Shown: piece by piece, positions 10,264 to 22,598 of the stretch | Layout of the letters: each line of letters opens with the position of its first letter | Position numbering within the stretch: position 1 is the stretch's first letter | Assembly: GCA_015499995.1 (NCBI GenBank) | Contig: JADNRV010000549.1 | Span: forward strand, 1 to 25,302 | Direction: 5' to 3' | Length of the DNA stretch: 25,302 nucleotides | Source of the DNA: Flammula alnicola | Lineage: Eukaryota > Basidiomycota > Agaricomycetes > Agaricales > Strophariaceae | Notes under the pieces: generated by a model | Seen by the model: the letters and a program-made list of their open reading frames with translations, nothing else | Databases searched by the model: none | Told to the model about the DNA's origin: nothing | Translations under genes and position numbers: made by a program

Positions 10264-11566
10264 TAGTACCTGAACCACTATCAGCCACTATGTACATGGC
10301 TCACTCTCAGTGATTTTGCTTTTTTCTACAGCTCACTATAGCCGCTACTATATTTCTGTGGGCCTACAGATCTTTCCATAATTTCTAAATGCAAGTCACT
10401 GCCGTTTCGGCGGTCAAATTATGTAAGAACCGCTGTCAGCTGGGAATAAAAGACGGGACTTGGAAGAATTTTTCAACCCTTCCTTCCCAATTCCTTCCCT
10501 TCCCCTCTTCCTTGCGTTATCGGCTTCAAATGTCGAATTTCTGGCGATGTTGTTCGACTCTACAGTCTCTGCTGACAAATTACCATTGAAGATAATGTGG
10601 CATGCCATGATATGACGCCGTATGTTGTTGGTACGCTGTTTCCTTTTCTTGAATGCTCTCCCATAACTTATAGGAACCTTTGCATCTATCTTTTAGAGCT
10701 GTTCGTATTGTGGGTTACTGTGAGTATCTTATTATGTCTTGTTAAGTATTCACGGCTTATTGATCATTTGCTGGTATTTCAGTTACTAGTTAGCTGGTGG
10801 TTTCTGATTATTTCAAGGACTTCATCCTTTCGCTCGACATTCAGCATTCCACACAAAACAGTCAATTCGCGACAGAGCTGATGATATAATTATGGCAGCT
10901 GAAGCGCTGAAGTCTTTACTAGTCTCCCTCAGGCAGCCGCCGAAACTATTTCAACCTTCGTGCCTCAGGATATTTCGTTGTCTTTACCACCTTGCAGTCG
11001 ACTGTAGATACTAGAGCCTGCTATTAGTATACTGTTACCTCATGTTACTTTCCTCGCTCAAGCAATACTTATATATATATATGTTTTGACTCTATCTACT
11101 GCTCATCCGGCTCTTCATTTACACCGAAAAAATTTCACTCCGCGGGACGCGGAATTCATATGAAATAACCCAGATCATGTGGGAGCGTACACTGCAGATA
11201 CTGGACTATGGACAACTACGGAACTATTGGTCCTACGGCCCTACACACCTACACCACTATGTATCGCTCTATAGTAGACCAGTGTACTTTTTGTCACTAT
11301 CATAGAGGGGGGGGTTGCTACGGTGCTATGTCCCTATTTAGACTATGTAGCACTCGTAGTAAACGGGTGTTTTGCAGATGTACTTGTGCTCATCAAGTGA
11401 CCTGCTGCATCCCTGGGCCTTGTGGGATTCAGGATTTGTCGCATGAATATCACAGTGCACCCTAAGTACTCATGTCAAATACGGGTAACGGGTCAAATAC
11501 ACACCCGTAGCCGTTTCTTTCTGCTCTTTCAGCACTCCCAGAATCATCCCCTACTTGAACACTGCA
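10264..11566. other. Gene-poor intergenic region
   Basis: About 1.3 kb without a supported gene. Contents: a pyrimidine-rich tract near 10479-10515, a (TA)n run near 11070-11084, a run of eight G near 11307-11314, and scattered CACTAT/CTATAG words. These words hint at old transposon material but form no clear terminal repeats. The final part is the promoter of the acyl-CoA dehydrogenase gene. Confidence 0.45.
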
Positions 11567-13811
11567 ATGCGCATTGAAGATGGGTTCCAACCAGTGAGTT
11601 ATGTTTGCATGTCGCCATGTTGCACTTTCTTATTCATCTGAATGTCTTGTATCGTCTCATGCCTCTAGACCCCATTCTCTGAGGAGAACGCATATTTTGG
11701 AGATCCAGTCCTCCCGAGCTTGTTGAAACGTACCTTACCAGGAAGGTAAGCTTCCTACTTTACATTCATCGTTCATCAGCATCGTCATTAAAACACGATC
11801 CCTAAGTGTATTCCAGGAGGTCGAACCGGACCTTGCGCGCGTAGGCTCCGAGGTCGTAATATGTATGTGCTTTTCTTCTCTGATTCACCAGGTTGATGAC
11901 CGGAAACTTCCATCCAGCTCTTCGTGCCCTCAGCAATAGCGGCAAAGTATTTCCCCCTACGTTGTTGCAATACGACCAATGGGGCCGGCGGATCGACAAG
12001 CTTCAAACGAGCGAGGGATGGCGAGAACTCAAGGCTATAGCACAACGAGAAGGTCTCCCTGGAATCTTTTACGAACGAAAGTATAACGAGCATAGTCGGA
12101 CATATGGATTTGCGAAAATGGCTCTTATGGTTGGAGATACCAATGAAGTACGTCCCGAAACGTGATTCTAAATAAAGCCCTAACGATGCTATGTCGTAAA
12201 GATATTCTGCCCCATGAGTATGACCGACGGGAGCGCTAGGGTTATTGAACTCATTGGGTCACCCGAGATGAAGCGAGATATCTTCCCTCGTCTCATAAGG
12301 TACGTGCTTTGAATGCGAGATACGAAGGACTGGAATTTAGCTAATATTCATCTCAGTCGTGATCCAAGCTACGCTTTCACCTCCGGTCAATGGATGACAG
12401 AAGTGAGTTGACTTTAGCTGCGGTCTTTTCCTCCCATTGATAGATACATCTACAGCGTCCTGGAGGATCCGACGTTTCCTTGACAGAAACAACTGCGCAT
12501 TCGGCGGGTAAATCGAGCTTATATGGCCTCCAATACAGCCTAAACGGCGTGAAATGGTTCTCCAGTGCTACAGATAGCGAAATTTCAGTTGCTCTCGCCC
12601 GTACAGGTTCACAGAAGGAAGGTTCAAGAGGACTCTCTCTCTTCTTTGTGCCTCTGCGTCTTCCTCTTCTTCGGAGTCCATCCGATCCGATCCCCTCACC
12701 TACCAGCAACAACGTCCTCGTCCATCGTCTGAAGAACAAGATCGGCACCCATATTCTACCCACTGCGGAACTCACGTTGGAGTCAACTAAGGCCTACCTC
12801 ATTGGCTCGGTCGGTCAAGGAGTCAAGAACATCTCTCCAGTCCTCAACATCACGCGCTTATGGTCCGCAACCGCGTCCGTCGGGAATCTGCGCAAATGCC
12901 TCGCCATCGCAACCTCGTACGCCAAAGTGCGTTCTATCCAGAGTGGCACGCTGCTCCTCAGAGATGCACCAATCCATGTCGAGCAACTCGCATCTGTCAA
13001 CCTCGTGTATCGCGCATTGGCGCATCTTACATTTGGAGTTGTTGGTCTGTTGGGTAAGGTTGAATGTGGGAATGCGACGCCGGACGAACAGCGCAGGCTC
13101 CGCATGCTAACACCGGTGGCCAAGGCATACGCGGCGGAAAAGGCGTGCACGGGGATGGAAGAGGCGATGGCGGCTATGGGAGGTGCAGGCTACATGGAAG
13201 AGAATGGGTTCGGTCGGTCGATCAGGGACGCCCTTGTGGAGAAGTACGAGCGTCTTCTGTTAATGTTTGAGTTTGAACTGATTGTATTTGTGCAGGATAT
13301 GGGAAGGCACCATCGTCGTACTGGCTCTTGACCTGACCCGCTCTGCTCAGGATCCAGTTTATCTGAAATCTTTCATTTCGGTACGTTTTCTGTCTTGTGG
13401 AATTCCGCTCGTCCTGACCTATATCGGTAACAGTGGACTGCATCCGTGATGGATTCTTGCCCAGCAAGTCTGCGACAAGAATTCTCTCCTGCTTTCAGCA
13501 TCCTCAAAGAGGCAATCGAAGAAGTTATCCCGTCATATAAGAAGCCAATGAATCCACTCGTCCCAAGACCGGCTCTCATGCTAATCGGCACCATTGCTTC
13601 AAGCATATATTTGCTTGAACACGCAATTTGGTCATATAACAACTCCGAGCCTACGAAAGATCTTGACGTCGAGGTCTTTAAACGATGGATATTCGAGGGT
13701 GGGGTGGAAGGCGCAATCCAGGCCGTCCAACGAGCTAAAGTCAATACGGAAGGGCGGGTGAAGCTCAATTCAGCATTGGTCTTTGGACCAAATGCAAAGC
13801 CGAAGCTCTGA
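11567..13811 (+). CDS. AidB-like acyl-CoA dehydrogenase
   Basis: FAD-dependent acyl-CoA dehydrogenase of the AidB-type branch, expected to oxidise an acyl-CoA; the substrate is unknown. Exons: 11567-11593, 11669-11745, 11807-11862, 11918-12147, 12202-12299, 12357-12402, 12456-13243, 13296-13380 and 13434-13811. All phases agree and give about 594 residues. Order of motifs: QYDQWGRRID and TSEGW in the N-terminal domain, PMSMTDGSA, SGQWMTERPGGSDVSLTET (FAD/substrate region of the middle domain), NGVKWFSS, then the C-terminal helical domain with GGAGYMEENGFGRSIRDA and KIWEGT. The Glu of WEGT is the expected catalytic base and appears only after removing the intron at 13244-13295; reading through it loses the last two exons. 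Neighbours suggest no shared pathway. Confidence 0.9.
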
Positions 13812-13899
13812 TTGAATCTGGTGCGTCTTCGGTTGATACTGTACATGTATTATATATCCTACAGATTCTGATATCTTAATATTTCTCCAGATATCGCTG

Positions 13900-14685
13900 C
13901 TATGAAGGTGAATAGGCAACAATATGGCATCTGAGAAAGGCTAATTCAGCCACGGAGAATATCCGAAATATGGAATTACATACCCCAACATCCCTCGGCC
14001 TCCCCAATTTTTCCGAGGCGTCAATGTTAAGAACATAGTTTGTTCCGAGCGAATGATTCGTATTGTAATGGCACGCTGCAGCACAGGTCTTGTCAACTAC
14101 ACGGACTTTGCGATGAACGGGATACTCACGTTTTCGTTTTCCGAAACAAGATCCGCCAGAGCTTGGAGAGAACTAGACTTGAATGAGTTTTGGTCAAGTT
14201 GACCGAACTTGACAACAAGATCGCCTTTCTGCAACGTCTGGAGAATATGACATTAACATCAGAGCTTAGACTTGGATAATTAAGCAATGAAAACGTACCG
14301 CATCTGCAGCAGGACTCCCAGGCGCAACGCCTTCGACCTTTGCAAAAGGTTTTAGAGCAGCAGTTCCAGCACCATTTTGTCCTTCGCTCAGCGCTGATAA
14401 TGTTGGGTCATAAATACCCTCCAGTGCTTTCGCAATCAAATCCATAACAGCTTTGTGATCGTTTCTCAGCTCGATAATCCGCACCCTGGCGCCCCGCACT
14501 GCGTAGATATCGATGTCTGCCCGAGGGAATCCTTCAAAATCCACAAGCGGGGTCTGCATCGTGACATTATTAACTTGGAGGATAGAAATGTGTGTTTCGA
14601 GTTCGGCTTCTATGATGTCTTTCTGCGACATCAAGGCACGGGCTTGTTCCATTGGACTGTCTGGATTGGGAAGAGTGAAGCCCAT
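13900..14685 (-). CDS. NAS2: 26S proteasome assembly chaperone Nas2 / PSMD9 (p27)
   Basis: Chaperone that binds the Rpt5 ATPase during assembly of the proteasome base, acting in cytosol and nucleus. Exons in transcript order: 14685-14299, 14237-14130, 14075-13984 and 13930-13900, giving about 205 residues, near the usual Nas2 size. The N-terminal half is a helical hairpin (MEQARALMSQKDIIEAEL) followed by the conserved TPLVDFEGFPRADIDIY. The second half is a PDZ-like domain: FAKVEGVAPGSPAADA, LQKGDLVVKFG, then LTPRKNWGGRGMLGCHIV near the end. Junctions are phase-consistent and each restores a conserved motif. It ends tail to tail with the acyl-CoA dehydrogenase, 88 bases apart. Confidence 0.9.
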
Positions 14686-15077
14686 AGGGGAAGAGGTTAG
14701 AGAAACTAAGAGACAATGTTGAGTAGTAGTAGTACAAGTACAAGAGAGGTTCAGCGCGATCGAAGAGAGTCAGTTCAGTACGACGTACTCGTGTTTGGAT
14801 TTGGTGATTCTGCCAAATAACGGCCAAAAAAGGGGGCTTGGAAGCTTCGTTGGGACTCTCAACTCATAGATTCTGGACTCAATCCACGTCTCTTCTTACA
14901 ATGTGAGAACTTCGATCGCGAGCGACTTAACTCATTTATTTCCCTAGTATTGCACACGCGCATGGCATTATAAGTATGTGGGGGTAAAAGACACCCAAAG
15001 GAATCAAATCATTTTATTACAACGCAGTCTCTTTTCGTGCTTCATTGCGTGGGGACCAATGGTATGTAATCTCCACC
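14686..15077. other. Intergenic region between NAS2 and THI4
   Basis: Holds the NAS2 promoter and the THI4 3' end. A small AGT triplet repeat lies at about 14722-14736. No additional gene was seen. Confidence 0.5.
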
Positions 15078-16249
<1,172 letters not shown>

Positions 16250-16289
16250 GGTTCAGGTTCGATATCCCTTTCCACTCCACCCTACTGCC

Positions 16290-16297
16290 TTTTTATA
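16290..16297 (-). promoter_or_regulatory. Candidate TATA box of THI4
   Basis: The minus strand reads TATAAAAA about 40-50 bases upstream of the THI4 start codon, preceded by GAG and followed by GGC. Spacing allows only a short 5' leader. Plausible for a strongly expressed gene, but untested. Confidence 0.4.
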
Positions 16298-18144
16298 CTC
16301 AGTGCATGGGAGAATTACTCAGAAAGCATCCACGATAAGGCCTTGGTATGTGCTCATTTCTGTCTAAAGCACACACGTTGATACCGGGCTTTGAATCTGG
16401 AATATCAAAGTGAGACCTTTGGAGCGACTTGAAGCCGATTTCCATGAATATTCTTAGATGCGCGGCCCGGGAATATGTAGGCCTCGAAGATTAAATATGC
16501 TTCCTTGTGATGACCCTTTCTACTGCCCCAAGGCGGGCGACTTCGACGGCAAGACAAGAATTTTGAAATTTGTTCGGTGTTCTTCAAGGATTTCTTGGGT
16601 CGAGGATACGGACGTCTGATGCGAACTTTCTGGCCAACTTATTCCCACTGAAAGTCTGAAAGGCCTTCACAAATGTGGATCCGTAAGTATGCATCTGGGA
16701 TATTCGAGATTGTCTACTATCTTTCAGATCCAGGTTGTGCACTGGGAGGGGCAAGGTGCTCTGTGGAGTGGATGTACGGTATATTCGTGGTGATTGGAAG
16801 CATCGCAATAATATTTAACTGCCAACAATAGCTGATTCTCTGCCCGTAATAGGCCACCCTGCTCTCCTGTATGGTCGTCGGCGGCTCCTCGAACTCGCCT
16901 TTCCCAAAAGGATGTCAAGCTATAACTTGGTAGTTTCGAAAGTCTGCCTCAAGAGCGACCACCAAGCTGACCAACTTACATAACTACATGCCTCCGAAAT
17001 CTCTATTTAAAATTTATGGTAAATGCTTCTATCGCTTCAGTCCAAAATGTTCAAGCTTTCCGAACTCACGTCTGGTCGCTGCTATATCTTCGCCCTCTTC
17101 AGGAATTATTTCTTCTGAGAATCAATTTGACTATGACTCGCGGAATGATTTTACCGAGGCCTCGACAGGACGGAAGTCCCATCTCGCGACGTCCATGAGT
17201 TAGTGGAGGAGATTTTGGGAAATGTTTTATTGGAAGGATCTCCATTTGGCACTCAAGCGCTTAAGCGCCCGAGCTTGTGGACTAGGTCTTGTTAATTCTG
17301 AACAGAATTCGAATACCTTTTCTTGGACGACCGCCCGTACGTGCGCTTATGTGCATCCTTGCGTCGCTCCTTTGTCGGTCCCTTTCTTCCCTGTCCTTCT
17401 GTTCGCTGCCCTCTTTGAACTCAGTTTCGGAACTCAGTTTCGGATCTCACTACGACAACGGGTCATTTATCCGGCAAGCATGCGATAGCGTTGGAGAACG
17501 ATTCATGTGTGGTTGCGCGCTATGTTCGGAGGGTTGACGGTCGGATATATGCTTTCTTTCCTCGCCCTCAGTATTCAGACGGCTTCGGGGCGCAGGTGAG
17601 TGGGGCTGACTACATACCCTGCTGGAAGATTGAACGTTCATATATGCAGAAATACTCATTATATTCGGAAGCATCCCTATAACTCCTTGCTCATTTGAGG
17701 CCTAGGCTTATTCTTCAAGTCTCCCGGGCCTGCTTTCGGTCTTTAGATGGCGCAGTGCAGCACCAAGGATCCACATGTTACGTGTAGCATACTAAAGCAG
17801 GAATCAGATCTAAGAATAGACAGGAATTCCATGATTTGTTGAAGTTCCCACTGGCCATGCCGAGTTGTTCGTAAAAAAAAAGTCATTGGAGCAGCCCGTT
17901 CCCATCGTTCAAATTCTTTACTGCGTCCCCGGTCCTGTCTCCGATTTTGAAGGAGACAATCAGTGTCCGCTCCGTTCGTTTGATCAAAAGATAGTTCTGG
18001 GTTATCGGTCAGTGCATTGCAGTTGACAACGTTGAAGTGGAAGGCATGTCGGTCCGGCTTTATTCGGCATCTTGACTATCATTTAACCCCTTCTCTCGTA
18101 CGAGTCGCATTTCCATTCTACAACCCCGTCTCATATCATCTAAA
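16298..18144. other. Long intergenic region, no supported gene
   Basis: About 1.85 kb. Several frames of 60-90 codons exist (for example around 16988-17203 and 17222-17490), but none shows a family motif or a consistent set of splice junctions. A short acidic stretch near 17180-17270 (VHELVEEILGNVLLEG) resembles a leader of F-box-like proteins only superficially. The last 100 bases are the pyrimidine-rich leader of the chorismate mutase gene. Confidence 0.45.
17417..17442. repeat. 13-bp tandem duplication
   Basis: GAACTCAGTTTCG occurs twice, directly adjacent and exact. It shifts any reading frame crossing it by one base, which argues against a coding role here. Confidence 0.85.
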
Positions 18145-19289
18145 ATGCCTTCATTGAATTTCATGAGCGGGGAAGACCCTCTATCGTTGGACCGCATTCG
18201 TTCCGTGCTGACCAGGCTCGAGGATACCATAATCTTTTCTCTCATCGAGCGGGCTCAGTTTGCGCATAACCCGCGCATGTACCAACGAGGAGCGTTCAAG
18301 GAGCTCACAGATCTTGAATTTCACGGCAGTTGGCTTGAGTGGTTTCTGAAGGAAATAGAATCTTTTCATGGTATGCCGCTATTTTATGACATCTATCGTT
18401 CCGAGTCTAATTCATCTGTCGTGCAAAAGCAAAGGCGAGACGATATACAAGGTGAGAGACCTCGCATCTCTTTATCATCTTGCATCCATCGATAACAAGT
18501 TTACTCGCAGCCCTGACGAATACCCTTTCTCCTCTGATCTTCCGGAGCCTGTCCTTCCACCTTTAGACTTCCCTCCCATTTTATATCCAAATAAGATCAA
18601 TGCCAACCCCTCAATACTCTCCTTCTACACCTGTGCCATCGTCCCTCGAATTACGAGACGAGAAACACTCACGCTCGCCGCGAAGAAACGGGCGCAGGGT
18701 ATCATAGGGAGCGAAGAGTATGAAGATGATGGCAACTATGGAAGTGCGGCTACGCTCGACGTCGAGGTGCTCCAGTCGATAAGCAAACGGGTTCATTATG
18801 GTATGCCGCTTTTTCTCGTCCAGGATTAGGTTCAGCAAGACTAATCCTTTCTCTAGGTAAATTCGTATCCGAAGCCAAATTCTCGCAGAACCCTGCAGCT
18901 TTCATACCCCATATTCTCAAACCCAACCGGGAAGCCCTGGAGGCCCTGATCACGAAACCTGAAGTGGAGCGACAGCTTCTTGTGCGGTTACATAAGAAGG
19001 CTTCGACCTATGCCCAAGACATCGTCGCCGATGGCGAGACTCCAGTCAACGGGGTTAATGGAAAACTCAACAACTGCACTTCAAGTAAGATTGAAGTAGA
19101 CGGTGTCGTTGACTTGTACGAGAGTTATATCATCCCGTTGACCAAAGAAGTCGAGGTGGGAGAAAATAGTCATATTCTTTCTTTGTGTTCCATGCTGATA
19201 TTTGCGCTTAGGTCGACTACCTGTTAAACCGTCTGGAGGGATTGTCAGAGGAGGATATTGAAATTTTATCAAAATCTAAGGGACCGTAA
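18145..19289 (+). CDS. ARO7: Chorismate mutase
   Basis: Converts chorismate to prephenate, the committed step to Phe and Tyr; fungal enzymes of this all-helical class are Trp-activated and Tyr-inhibited. Exons: 18145-18370, 18430-18451, 18511-18800, 18857-19155 and 19212-19289, about 304 residues with matching phases. Motifs: an opening [40 protein letters not shown] rebuilt across the 22-nt exon, [38 protein letters not shown], and the C-terminal [21 protein letters not shown]. It is longer than the yeast enzyme (256 residues), partly owing to a low-complexity loop with [12 protein letters not shown]. The context TCTAAAATGCC with A at -3 supports the start. Confidence 0.94.
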
Positions 19290-20004
19290 AATATTCACGT
19301 TATTTATCTTGCTCTGCTTTAGTTACTATTCCCCTTTTTTCTCCTTCACAAAGAAATGTCGACATGTTATTGGGCTGGGACAGGCAATGCACAAGTGGTA
19401 AAGAGACAGAACATTCTGATACAGCGAAGTATTCGATTAAAAGCACGGAACCCCATGGAACGTTGTCTATGGCGAACTTGTCCTAGGTTTCGTTTGAGAA
19501 GAGTTCTTGGCTTTAAGGCGTCTTCCACCTCGATCGAATTTCCTCGAGAGCACACGTAATCACGCCAACAACGGGTGGTAAGAGTGGAATAAGAAGCGCA
19601 AAAATATACCGAAGACACTGGGTGTCCGTTACTCGATTTGCTGTAGTGACCCCATAGCCGGCTCCTCATGAAGGAATGTTAACATTTATTGTCGAGCCAG
19701 CCTTGTGTATCCAAACGGTAAAGAAAAAGAGATCTCAAATCCGTAGCTAAATCCTCCATAAAAACAAAAACAGAAATAGAAGACGTAATAAGGAGTGGTA
19801 TACGAAGACAAAGGGAATAAGCTAATGCACAATGCAAACAGATGAATGTCGAGATCGGAGAGGGTATGGCCATCGAGAGGGTAAGGGGTAAACATATAGT
19901 AGAACAAGGGAATCAAGCAGGAGATAGAAGCATATAAGAGATCAATCACAATCCGAGATCTATATTTCATTACATCAGCACGATCTGAGGAAACGACGAA
20001 GTTC
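19290..20004. other. Convergent intergenic region
   Basis: About 0.7 kb between the 3' ends of chorismate mutase (+) and the first septin-like gene (-). The open stretch at 19686-20004 on the minus strand is the septin 3' region in another frame, not a gene. Nothing else was recognised. Confidence 0.5.
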
Positions 20005-22146
20005 TTAAGACGGACCTTCCAACAATCGTTGTCTTTCTTCGTCAGAAATATGACTGGTTGCGCGTCGGGCCAGAAGTTTTTCAGTCCTGTACTTCTCGTA
20101 TAAGACTTCTTTAGTATGGGTTTTAAGCAGCTGCATTTAATGGTTGAGTATAAATCCAGTAGATCAAAAATATGGAGCCTGACTTTCAAGTGAGTGGATA
20201 GAACAGCGGTTCGTAAAGCAGCAAAATCGCAATGGTTGGGGTCAAGAACGTCGACTGTGCCCCATCTGAATTTTCTGATGAAGACACCCTTTAGGTCATC
20301 CGGAGGCCCTTGTTGAAGGAAGGAATAGTTCCGAGAACTATTGACTGAAGCAGGGGTTTGGGGGACAATTTCCGCGGAAACATGGCCGTCTTCGGAAGGT
20401 TGTTGACTGGGAGATGGCAATGTCAAAGCACTGTCTGTTGAAACAACTCTGGGACGACGTTTGTTCGGCTCTGGAGCGATGAGGGCAAACGGCAGAAGCG
20501 CTGTGAGGTCAGTCTTCGCGACAATGTGCGCAGAGAAGCGAACGTTGGCTACGCTTTCCTTATCATTAGCATCCGGTGAGACAGGTCGTCCGTCGTCTTC
20601 AGCTGCCTGAGAGAGATCACGGCGAGACCTGGAACGCGAAAGAGCTCTGCCATGTCGGGTTGAACGAAGTTTGATGACGGGACGAGATTGTCGGCCCTCG
20701 TCCTCCTCTCCCTCCTCACTCTCATCCTCCTCACCGACTTCAGGAATTCCGTCTCCATTGCCATTAGCATGTCCATTGGACTCGCTATCGGGAATAGCAA
20801 AAGAAGTCTGTCTCTTGGGGGTGGCGCTGGGATCAGCCTTCTTTTTCGCCGGTCCAAATACACCAAAATCTATGCCTGCTTCCGCAAGCCCGGTGCGCAC
20901 TGAAAGAAAGCCGATAAGCTTCGCTATTACGTCCAAAGAAACCGCTTGAAACCCACCAGCATTCTTGACTGCCAGCAATTTTTCGTCCGTCAACGAGTCT
21001 GCACGAGCAATGACAGGCAAAACATTGGTCCTAACAGACAACCTCCGAATAACTCGAATCTCAGCAGGAGACATCGTTAGCGGCGTATCTTCCTCGTCCT
21101 CCGACTCGTCGCCAGAGGATGTGTCAGGTACCAGGTCTGGTGGATTTCGCATCGAAACAGTCGTTTCAGACCGCGTCTTACTCGGTAAGGAAGACAAGGC
21201 ACGTCGAGCATCCGAGGTCATGATAGAAGCGGGGTCAATCATGTAGATGCAGCTGCGTTCCACAGTGAACTCGAATTCGACAGGGGTAAAACATCTAAAC
21301 TCACAGATGGATATGTTGGTCTCCTTTGCTCTGTCGAACGACTTTGGATTCCTGCAATCATGGTTAGCGGCCTTCATCAATTTGTGAAACTTATGGCGGT
21401 GCGTACCTCGCTCATGGTGTCCGCATATTGCGCGTCCACGTATTTGAGGACCGAGTTAACCTGACGTTCAAGCTTCAACTCCCGACCCTCCAAAAAGTCA
21501 AGCCCAGGTGTGTCGATGACCGAAAACAATACTCTGTCAAAGCGCGACTCGCATATCTCGACACAGGCAGTTTGGATAGCCTGTGTTGCCTTTGTTGACC
21601 CTTTAAGGAACCGATCCACGGCTGCCTTTTGATCGACAGTGGCACCAGGAGAAGTGTCGGCTGTCTCCAGCAACAACCGGAGAAGAGAAGTCTTGCCGGT
21701 GCCCTTTCCACCAACGACCTAGCGGAATGGAAGGTAAGTTTCAAGCACAAATGCGAAGTGGGCGCGCGACTGACCATAAGGTTGAACGTGGGCGGAATGC
21801 GCGCCCGCCTTTGGCTGTACCTGCCAGCCGTTAAAGGAGGCGTCTTTTTGTCGAAAGACGATGGCGGGCCGGACATGTACAAGGAAGATATAGGGCCATC
21901 GTGTGCTTTTCCTATGGACGGCCGAAATGGTTTATGGAAGGGTATTGGAGCATCTGCTTGGAAAGAGGTTTTGGCCGCACCTTGGGGTTGGACAGCATCA
22001 GGAGGTGGCGACTGCCGAATGGCGGCTATATCCACAAGGTCTTCGGGCCATGGAATGCCTTGACTATTGAGCTCTGGCAGCGACGGGGAGGTCCTTATGC
22101 GAGGAGAGGCGGGCTCTTTCTTCGGCTTGCGGCGGAACGAAAACAT
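20005..22146 (-). CDS. Septin-like GTPase 1
   Basis: P-loop GTPase of the septin class (filament-forming scaffold at cell cortex and septa). Exons in transcript order: 22146-21775, 21718-21407, 21351-21305, 21252-20957, 20899-20184 and 20130-20005, about 622 residues, all phases consistent. A Pro/Ser-rich N-terminus of about 120 residues precedes GGKGTGKTS (G1, about 127-135). DTPGLDF (G3) is near residue 193 and VIARAD (position of septin AKAD, G4) near 325. Then follow a long acidic and basic insert (EEDESEEGEEDEG, RSRSRRDLSQ), RWGTVDVLDPNHCDF near the end of the GTPase fold, and a tail with LYEKYRTEKLL. The insert and the Arg in G4 set it apart from core septins. Intron positions match those of the paralogue at the right edge. 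Confidence 0.82.
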
Positions 22147-22598
22147 GACTGTCTCCTGTCAGCGGCCAGGAAGTTGTCAAGGAACAGCAGAAAGGGAGAA
22201 AAGAAACAAGGCAAAAGAGCGTTCGAGAGATAATGGACCTCAGAAAGTAAGCAGTAACGTCAGCAGCGGCGGGAAACCTGGCTGCCGCAAACAAGAGAAG
22301 CAGGAGACAAAGAAAACAACCGAACAATTTGGCATTTTTCGCGCCATTTGGACCAGTGAGGTACCGTAATTGATGTTTTGATCACGACCCCCACAAAGAT
22401 CCCGAACAGAAAACAAACAATTGGACTATATTTCACTGACAACAAATACACATACAGATCCACTGCTATCGACAAAGAGAAGGATAGCTAGATACTGCCT
22501 ATAGAGCCCTAAGTAAACCCTTTAAAACAGCCAAAACCAACAGGAGAACATGGGAGGAAGGGATAGTAATCTACAGATGAATATGATCGATCAAGCAT
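22147..22598. other. Intergenic region upstream of septin-like GTPase 1
   Basis: About 450 bases between the 3' end of the Zn2Cys6 regulator and the start of septin-like gene 1, both on the minus strand. It serves as the septin promoter region. No TATA-like element or extra gene is evident. Confidence 0.45.

Noticed and set aside
10170..11360. One large transposon bounded by CAGTAG words
   Set aside because: Only about six bases match between the candidate ends; the scattered CACTAT words are too weak to call an element.
11863..11917. Frameshift or 25-29-nt intron in the acyl-CoA dehydrogenase
   Set aside because: A normal 55-nt intron from GTATGTGC to CATCCAG gives the right phase and continuous protein.
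12377..12775. Minus-strand open frame of 132 codons
   Set aside because: It is the antisense shadow of the acyl-CoA dehydrogenase exon and has no motif of its own.
13244..13331. Acyl-CoA dehydrogenase ending at 13331 by read-through
   Set aside because: The unspliced frame loses the conserved KIWEGT catalytic segment, which is restored by a normal intron at 13244-13295.
17222..17537. Small hydrophobic protein gene
   Set aside because: No consistent splice sites or family motif, and the region includes a 13-bp duplication that changes frame.
20671..20949. Ser-rich plus-strand frame
   Set aside because: It is antisense to the acidic insert of septin-like GTPase 1; the serine runs are reverse-complemented acidic codons.
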